From NCBI GenBank assembly GCA_903885855.1, contig CAISKG010000224.1, positions 1 to 11,436 of the forward strand: DNA of 11,436 nucleotides, in the 5' to 3' direction. This stretch comes from an uncultured Planctomycetaceae bacterium (GTDB lineage: Bacteria; Planctomycetota; Planctomycetia; Pirellulales; UBA1268). Shown in pieces: positions 6,545 through 11,436 of this stretch. Position 1 is the first letter of the stretch. Every line of letters begins with the position of its first letter. The notes beneath the pieces are model-generated. The model had not been told where the DNA came from, did no database searches, and was given only the letters and a program-made list of their open reading frames with translations. Both the position numbers and the translations under genes were made by a program.

Positions 6545-8974
6545 CTAGCGCACGAGTTGGAACTCGGGGAGCATGACGATCGCCCAGAGGAGGTCGGCCA
6601 CGGCGGCGGCGGTCGGCTCGGGCCCGAGGATCCCCCGCGCGGCCCGTGCCTCGTCGGCCGTGGGCGGCCGGGCCAGCGCCGCGGCGTAGAGGGCCGCGGC
6701 GAGGCGGTCGGGATCGGGGCCGTGGGAGGCGAGCCAGCGCTCCCCGCCCCGCGTGAAGGCGTCGAAGAGCGTCTGCTCGTTGGCCAGCTGGATCGCCTCG
6801 AGGGTGGTGAGGTCGACCGGCCGGGAGGTCACCACCTGGTCGCGGTTCGGCCGCCCCAGCGCGCTCATCAATGGCGTGCACTTCACGAGCACCGCGCGCA
6901 GCGGCGGCTGCGCCGCGCCCGAGCCGGCCAGGCCGGCCGCGAACGCCGCGTCGCTCGAGGCCCACACCGACTGGTTCTCCACCACCGCCGCGGGGCGCCA
7001 TTCGACGGCCGTGCCGGCCGGCCAGCCGCCGCGGTCGTCCGGCGGCGTCGCCGTCCATTCCCAGGCCGCGTCGCTGGCCACCGCCAGAGGGGCGCCGTCG
7101 GCGGCCAGGAGGCGGATCTCGGCCTTGAGCGCCGCCGGACCGCCGGCATCGGCGTTGGCGGCGACGACGACGATCTCGTTGGCCCCCGGGCCGAACGCGG
7201 CCACCGGCTCCACCAGCGGCCGGCCCCAGTCGGCGGTGTGGCCGACCTTCGTGCCGTTGACCCACAGCGTCGCCTCGTTGTCGGCGGTGACGACGGCCAC
7301 CGCCCGACGCGGCGCCGCGGCCAGCTCGAGGCGTGTGCGGAAGGCGAGGCGCTCGCCGGGGGGCGACGCCGCGGACTCGTTGTTCCAGATCCACACCGCC
7401 CGCGCCGGCTCCGGCGGCGGCGCGGCCGGGTCGGGCCGGACGCGCACCACGTCGGCGTCGGCCTTGGCCGGGTGCGTGCCGGTGAGGTGCCAGAGGGCGT
7501 CGGTGAACTGCTCGGCCGTCATCCGCCGCGGCACCGGGCCGACGAGCCCCGCGTCGGCGCCGGGAGCCGCCGCGCTCGGCGGGGTCGCCGCGCCGTAGGC
7601 CTCGGAGGTGGCGATCGTCTCCAGGAGCCGCTTCATGTCGTGGCCGGAGGCGACGAAATCCGCGGCCAGCCAGTCGAGCAGCTCGGCGCTCCAGGGGGGC
7701 GCGCGGAGGGCGTCGACCGGATGCACGATCCCGCGCCCCAGGAGCCGGGCCCAGAGACGGTTGACGAGGGTGCGCGACAGCCAGCCGTTGCCGGGATCGA
7801 CCAGCAGCTCGGCCAGCCGGGCGAGGCGCTCGGCCGGGGGCCGGGTCGGATCGATGGTGCCGAGTTCGGGGAAGGGCCAGCCCGGGGTGGCGGTGGCGCC
7901 GGTGGCCTTGTCGCAGCGGAAGAGCTCCAGCGGCTCCGGCGCCATCACCGCCGCGAGGTCGTAGGTCTGCTGCAGCTTCCAGCGGTCGACGAAGCTGTCG
8001 TGGCAGCTGGCGCACTTGAGGTTGATCCCCAGGAACGTCTGGCCGACGTTCTGCGCGAACTGGATCGGCACGGTCTGGCTCGCGTTCACCTCGCCGCGCC
8101 ACACGATCCCGTCGATGAACCCGCGCGAGGCGTCGGTGGGGGAGACGAGCTCGCGCACGAAGCGGTCGTAGGGGATGTTGTCGACCAGCGCCCGGTGGAG
8201 CCAGGGGGTGATCTGCCGCCGCCCGCCGGTGATGAAGCCGGTGCCGGTGTAGTCGTTGCGCAGCAGGTCGTTCCAGAACGTCATCCAGTGCTCGGCGCGC
8301 GCCAGGTCGTCGTCGAGCAGGGTGCGGACCAGCCGCGCCCGCTTGCCGGGGTCGGCGTCGGCGACGAAGGCCGCCACGGCGTCGGGATCGGGGAGGAGGC
8401 CGACGAGGTCGAGGCTCGCGCGGCGGATGAAGGCGGCGTCGTCGCAGCGCGGCAGCGGCGCGAGGCCCGCCGTGGCGCGCCGGGCGTCGACGATCCGGTC
8501 GACCGGATGCGTGCGCCCGCCCACCGCGGGGGGGAGCTCCACCGTGCGCAGGGCCAGCGCCGCCTCGTACACCGGGGCGCCGAAGGCGAAGCCCTCCTCC
8601 CAGGGGGCGCGCTCGAGCACCCAGCGGCGCAGCACCGCCACCGCCTCCTCCGGCAGCGCCTCCCCCTCGCTCGGCATGCGCTCGGCGGGGTCGGCCGCGG
8701 TCACGCGGCGGAGGAGCTCGCCGGCGCCGGGATCCCCCGGCACCACCGCGGGGAGGCCCGAGTCGCCCCCGGCGAGGAGCGCCTCGCGCGAGTCGATCGA
8801 GTAGCCCCCCTGGCGCTGGGCGCCGGAGTGGCATTTCGTGCACGCGCGGCGCAGGATCGGCACCACCTCGTGGGCGAAGTCGACCGCGCCGGCGGGCGCC
8901 TGGAGGGCCGCCGCCAGGGCCGTGGCCAGGATCACCAGCGCCGCGCCCGCGGCCTCACTTCGCGAACCGGGCAT
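6545..8974 (-). CDS. Planctomycete cytochrome, DUF1549/DUF1553 (PSD1-type) protein with inserted beta-sandwich domain (809 aa)
   Basis: The chosen ATG at 8974 gives a Sec-type signal (hydrophobic AALVILATALAAAL, cleavage likely near APAGA-VDF). Domains in order are: a planctomycete cytochrome-c-like region with CTKCH at 45-49; DUF1549 from about 150 to 365, containing a second CxxCH (CASCH, 321-325); and DUF1553 beginning near 395 (NRLWARLLGRGIVHP). DUF1553 is interrupted after RRMTAEQFTDALWHL (about 480-495) and resumes near 695 (LMSALGRPNRDQV). Within this break, residues 525-645 look like a galactose-binding-type jelly roll (AVWIWN, TADNEATLWVNGTKVG, GANEIVVVAAN). It is an exported protein that probably binds two c-type hemes and takes part in envelope redox chemistry. 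It overlaps the upstream heme protein by 20 bp. A GTG at 8989 would add five residues but has no clear ribosome site. Confidence 0.92.
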   Translation of the reverse strand: MPGSRSEAAGAALVILATALAAALQAPAGAVDFAHEVVPILRRACTKCHSGAQRQGGYSIDSREALLAGGDSGLPAVVPGDPGAGELLRRVTAADPAERMPSEGEALPEEAVAVLRRWVLERAPWEEGFAFGAPVYEAALALRTVELPPAVGGRTHPVDRIVDARRATAGLAPLPRCDDAAFIRRASLDLVGLLPDPDAVAAFVADADPGKRARLVRTLLDDDLARAEHWMTFWNDLLRNDYTGTGFITGGRRQITPWLHRALVDNIPYDRFVRELVSPTDASRGFIDGIVWRGEVNASQTVPIQFAQNVGQTFLGINLKCASCHDSFVDRWKLQQTYDLAAVMAPEPLELFRCDKATGATATPGWPFPELGTIDPTRPPAERLARLAELLVDPGNGWLSRTLVNRLWARLLGRGIVHPVDALRAPPWSAELLDWLAADFVASGHDMKRLLETIATSEAYGAATPPSAAAPGADAGLVGPVPRRMTAEQFTDALWHLTGTHPAKADADVVRVRPDPAAPPPEPARAVWIWNNESAASPPGERLAFRTRLELAAAPRRAVAVVTADNEATLWVNGTKVGHTADWGRPLVEPVAAFGPGANEIVVVAANADAGGPAALKAEIRLLAADGAPLAVASDAAWEWTATPPDDRGGWPAGTAVEWRPAAVVENQSVWASSDAAFAAGLAGSGAAQPPLRAVLVKCTPLMSALGRPNRDQVVTSRPVDLTTLEAIQLANEQTLFDAFTRGGERWLASHGPDPDRLAAALYAAALARPPTADEARAARGILGPEPTAAAVADLLWAIVMLPEFQLVR

Positions 8975-11436
8975 CGTTCCTGTTCCCACGCGCGAGGGTG
9001 TAGGCGAGGAGGTCGAGGACCTCCTCCTCGCTGAGGGTGTCGATGAGGCCCTTGGGCATCAGCGACTCCTTCGCCGGCACGATCTCGTCGACGTCGCCGC
9101 GCGCGATCTCGACGTACTTCGTCGAGTCCTCCGGGTCGGTGACGATGACGATCGAGTCGCGCCCCTCCTTGACGATCCGCCCGGAATGGCTGCGGCCGTC
9201 GGTGGTGGTGACGATGCTCCCCCGGTACTGGTCGGAGACCACCTTGCTGGGGAGGACGAGCGCCTCGACCATGTCCTTGACCTGGAAGCGGCCGCCGGCC
9301 TGGGTGAGGTCGGGGCCGGTGGAGCCGCCGTCGTCGCCGTAGCGGTGGCAGACCACGCAGCGCGCGGCGGCGAAAGCGCGCTGGCCGGCGTCGTAGTTGC
9401 GCCCCGAGGCGAGCCCCTTGCCGGCCGCCGCGAGCACCTCGTCGACGGTCCACGGCCGCCCCGGGCCGATCGGCTTGGGCAGCGGCGGCGCTTCCCAGCG
9501 CTCGAGCGCCCCTTGCGCCTCCAGCGCCAGCCGGTCGTTCTCCGAGAGCCCGGCGAGGCTCTCGTTCTCGATGTTCACGAGGAACTTGCGGAAGCTCGCC
9601 CCGCCGGCCCACTGCCGCGCCCGCACGAACCAGCGGTGGTAGCCCTTGCGGTCGTCGACCGTCCAGGCGTCGCGCTCGCCCACCGTGCGCAGGACGTAGG
9701 CGAAGTGCACCTGGAGGAGATCGGCCCGCTTCTCGAGGGCGTCGCGCACGGCGCTGCCGTAGCCGGCGTTGCGCGTGATCAGCTGCCGCAGCTCCTCCTC
9801 GCTCGGCGCGAGGTTGGTGTCGCCGGCGCTGCCGCTGGGCTCGGCGAGCAGGCCGACGAGCGTGGAGACGATGCCCGGCGCCCGCACCGCCACCAGCAGG
9901 CTCGCCAGCGCCCGGTCGAGGTCGAAGGAGCCGGAGGGGAAGCGGGGGCCGAGGCGGGCCGCGATCCGGGCCTTCGCCTCGGGCGAGGGCGCGCCGAGGC
10001 GCACCAGCGCCAGCTCGTAGGCCCGCACCAGATCGATCGAGAGGGAGGTGTCGAGGGAGGCCGGGTCGAGGCCGTCGAGCGCGGCGAGCACCTCCGGCTG
10101 CATCGACGGCTCCGCCTGCCGCGCCACGGCGATGGCGCCGTGGATCCGGGCCCGCGGGTCGGCGGCGGCCAGCGCCTTGCCCGCCCAGGCGTCGAGCGGC
10201 TGGTGCTCCAGCGCGATCCTGGCGGCGTAGCGGATGAAGCGGTCGGGATCGCCGAGCTTCGGCAGCGCCGCGGCGACGGCGGCGCCGGTGTCGGCGCCGG
10301 GGACGTGGAAGCGTTCCAGGGCCCGCCGCGCGGCCCGGGCCTCGCTCCCCGTCGTCGAGCGCGCGTCGACCGGGGCGGTCGGCTCGTCGCCGGCGTAGGT
10401 GACGCGGTACAGCTCCGACTGCCCGCCGCGGCCGCCGACGGTGAAGTAGAGGGCGCCGTCGGCGCCGACGACGGCGTCGGTGAGCGGCAGCGGCGTGCGC
10501 GCGACGAACTCCTCCTTCTCGGCCACGTAGCTCGAGCCCTGCGGCTCGATGTGGATGGCGTACATCGTGCCGAAGGTCCAGTCGCAGATGAACAGCGCCT
10601 TCTGGTAGCGGCCGGGGAAGCGCGCCCCGTAGCCGAAGGTCACCCCCACGGGCGAGCCGGGCCCGATCTCCACCGCCGGCGGGAGGCTGTCGGGGGAGGA
10701 GGCGGGCCACTTGCCCGAGCCGCTCCGCCAGCCCAGCTCGCTGCCGCTGGTGGCGTGGTTGACGCGCGTCGGCCGGTACCAGGGGGTGCCGAAATCCCAT
10801 TCCATGTCGGCGTCGTAGACGAACATCTCCCCGTCGGCGTTGAAGGCGAAGTCGTAGGGATTGCGGTAGCCGGCGGTGAAGATCTCCCAGGTCGTGCCGT
10901 CGCGGTCGGTCTTCGCCACCCAGCCGCCGGGGGCGAGGATGCCGACGGCGTGGCCGCCGGCGTCCCAGAGGCGCGGGATGACGAGGTCTTCGTCCCAGTT
11001 GGCCGGCAGCCGGCTCGAGCCCTCCGGCGCGAGCGAGACGCGGCGCTGCGAGGTGCGGATCGATCCGAGCGTCTGCGGCTCGGTGACGTTCTCGACCTTG
11101 AACGGCGGCAGCGTGTGGTTGCCGGCGATCACGTACAGATCCTTGCCGTCGGGGGAGAGGCGGATGGCGTGGGGCCCGTGCTCCCCCCCGCCCTCGAAGG
11201 CGCGCAGCTTCTCCACCCGGTCGGGCATGTCGTCGCCGTCGCTGTCGGTGGCCCGGTAGAGGCCGCTGCCCGGGCCGCCGTTGCAGACCACGTACAGCGC
11301 GTCGAAGGCCCACAGCAGCCCCTGGGCGCCGCTGAGCGCCACCGGGATCTTCTCGACGATCGTCGGCTTCGAGCCGTCGAGGGGCGCGGGGGTGATGCGC
11401 ACGAGCCCCTTGTCCCCCTGGTCGCTGGCGATGAGC
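8955..11436 (-). CDS. Heme-binding beta-propeller protein, sorbosone/glucose dehydrogenase-like with C-terminal CxxCH domain, 5' partial
   Basis: The frame runs off the window edge. The first codons read LIASDQGDKGLVRITP, clearly mid-protein, so the in-frame GTG at 11402 is not a start. From about 11436 to 10380 the sequence is a GSDH-type beta-propeller with LYRATDSDGDDMPD, HGPHAIRLSPDGKDLYV and a GYRNPYDFAFNADG segment (near 10860). This is the layout of the large PVC-group putative membrane-bound dehydrogenases. A helical, HEAT-like middle follows (about 10350-9450). The C-terminal module has CVVCH (H codon 9345-9347), then GPDLTQAGGRF, VLPSKVVSDQYRG and DEIVPAKESLMPKGL. This matches the planctomycete/verrucomicrobial heme-binding domain, with one covalent heme expected. 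It is the first visible gene of the minus-strand cluster. Oxidation of a sugar or alcohol in the envelope is likely from the fold but not proven. Its last 20 bp overlap the cytochrome gene. Confidence 0.92.
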   Translation of the reverse strand, partial: LIASDQGDKGLVRITPAPLDGSKPTIVEKIPVALSGAQGLLWAFDALYVVCNGGPGSGLYRATDSDGDDMPDRVEKLRAFEGGGEHGPHAIRLSPDGKDLYVIAGNHTLPPFKVENVTEPQTLGSIRTSQRRVSLAPEGSSRLPANWDEDLVIPRLWDAGGHAVGILAPGGWVAKTDRDGTTWEIFTAGYRNPYDFAFNADGEMFVYDADMEWDFGTPWYRPTRVNHATSGSELGWRSGSGKWPASSPDSLPPAVEIGPGSPVGVTFGYGARFPGRYQKALFICDWTFGTMYAIHIEPQGSSYVAEKEEFVARTPLPLTDAVVGADGALYFTVGGRGGQSELYRVTYAGDEPTAPVDARSTTGSEARAARRALERFHVPGADTGAAVAAALPKLGDPDRFIRYAARIALEHQPLDAWAGKALAAADPRARIHGAIAVARQAEPSMQPEVLAALDGLDPASLDTSLSIDLVRAYELALVRLGAPSPEAKARIAARLGPRFPSGSFDLDRALASLLVAVRAPGIVSTLVGLLAEPSGSAGDTNLAPSEEELRQLITRNAGYGSAVRDALEKRADLLQVHFAYVLRTVGERDAWTVDDRKGYHRWFVRARQWAGGASFRKFLVNIENESLAGLSENDRLALEAQGALERWEAPPLPKPIGPGRPWTVDEVLAAAGKGLASGRNYDAGQRAFAAARCVVCHRYGDDGGSTGPDLTQAGGRFQVKDMVEALVLPSKVVSDQYRGSIVTTTDGRSHSGRIVKEGRDSIVIVTDPEDSTKYVEIARGDVDEIVPAKESLMPKGLIDTLSEEEVLDLLAYTLARGNRNDARFAK

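Noticed and set aside
4788..6548. Long plus-strand open frame antisense to the DUF1501 gene
   Set aside because: It has biased composition without motifs. The opposite strand has a Tat signal and DUF1501 motifs.
4980..8843. Apparent 1287-residue minus-strand protein fused to DUF1501
   Set aside because: Only the part after 6413 is real. The rest is the wrong frame of the cytochrome gene, and a ribosome site and Tat signal mark the true start at 6413.
8975..8989. GTG at 8989 as start of the cytochrome gene
   Set aside because: It would add only five residues ahead of the signal peptide and shows no Shine-Dalgarno site. The ATG at 8974 has AGGA/GGGAA upstream and suits the signal better, though the GTG cannot be fully excluded.
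6521..9034. Long plus-strand open frame antisense to the cytochrome gene
   Set aside because: The translation is Arg/Gly/Glu/His-rich with no recognisable domain, while the minus strand encodes an unmistakable DUF1549/DUF1553 protein. It is an artefact of high GC.
11400..11402. GTG at 11402 as start of the heme-binding propeller protein
   Set aside because: The frame continues upstream to the window edge with sequence typical of the family interior (IASDQGDKG), so the gene is truncated by the window.

Overview
The window is very GC-rich (by eye above 70 percent) and tightly packed. Its gene families point to a planctomycete, probably Pirellulales-like, or a close PVC-superphylum relative. 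It has a planctomycete-type cytochrome with DUF1549/DUF1553, a Tat-exported DUF1501 protein, a large beta-propeller protein with a C-terminal CxxCH heme-binding module, and a VWA protein with the vWF_A/DUF3520 layout. The organism call is an inference from these families, since no rRNA or other marker is present.

Layout. The plus strand carries one gene (1-2352), a membrane-anchored VWA-domain protein cut at its 5' end by the window edge. Its stop faces the stop of a minus-strand gene set across an 18-bp gap. The rest of the window (2371-11436) is a unidirectional minus-strand cluster. In transcription order it holds: a heme-binding sorbosone/glucose-dehydrogenase-like beta-propeller protein (5' partial, 11436-8955); a DUF1549/DUF1553 cytochrome (8974-6545); a DUF1501 protein (6413-4980); a beta-hydroxyacid dehydrogenase (4987-4097); an MFS transporter (4100-2862); and a small lipoprotein-like conserved hypothetical (2778-2371). 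Three junctions overlap (20, 8 and 4 bp). Two have gaps: 131 bp, holding three inverted repeats, and 83 bp, holding a 19-bp tandem repeat. There is no RNA gene, transposon, CRISPR array or phage signature.

How the genes may work together (inference). The first three products carry export signals or belong to exported families. They look like a cell-envelope redox and hydrolytic module with three CxxCH heme sites. The next two are a cytosolic NADP-type beta-hydroxyacid dehydrogenase and a 12-TM permease, translationally coupled to each other. A coherent reading is oxidation or processing of a carbohydrate-derived compound in the envelope, uptake of the acid product by the permease, and its reduction or oxidation in the cytosol. 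The substrate cannot be told from the sequence.

The most notable items are: the mixed envelope/cytosol operon; a jelly-roll-like domain inserted inside the DUF1553 region; a small conserved protein with two competing in-frame starts (lipoprotein versus cytosolic); the 19-bp tandem repeat just ahead of it; and the A/T-cored hairpin inside the operon.
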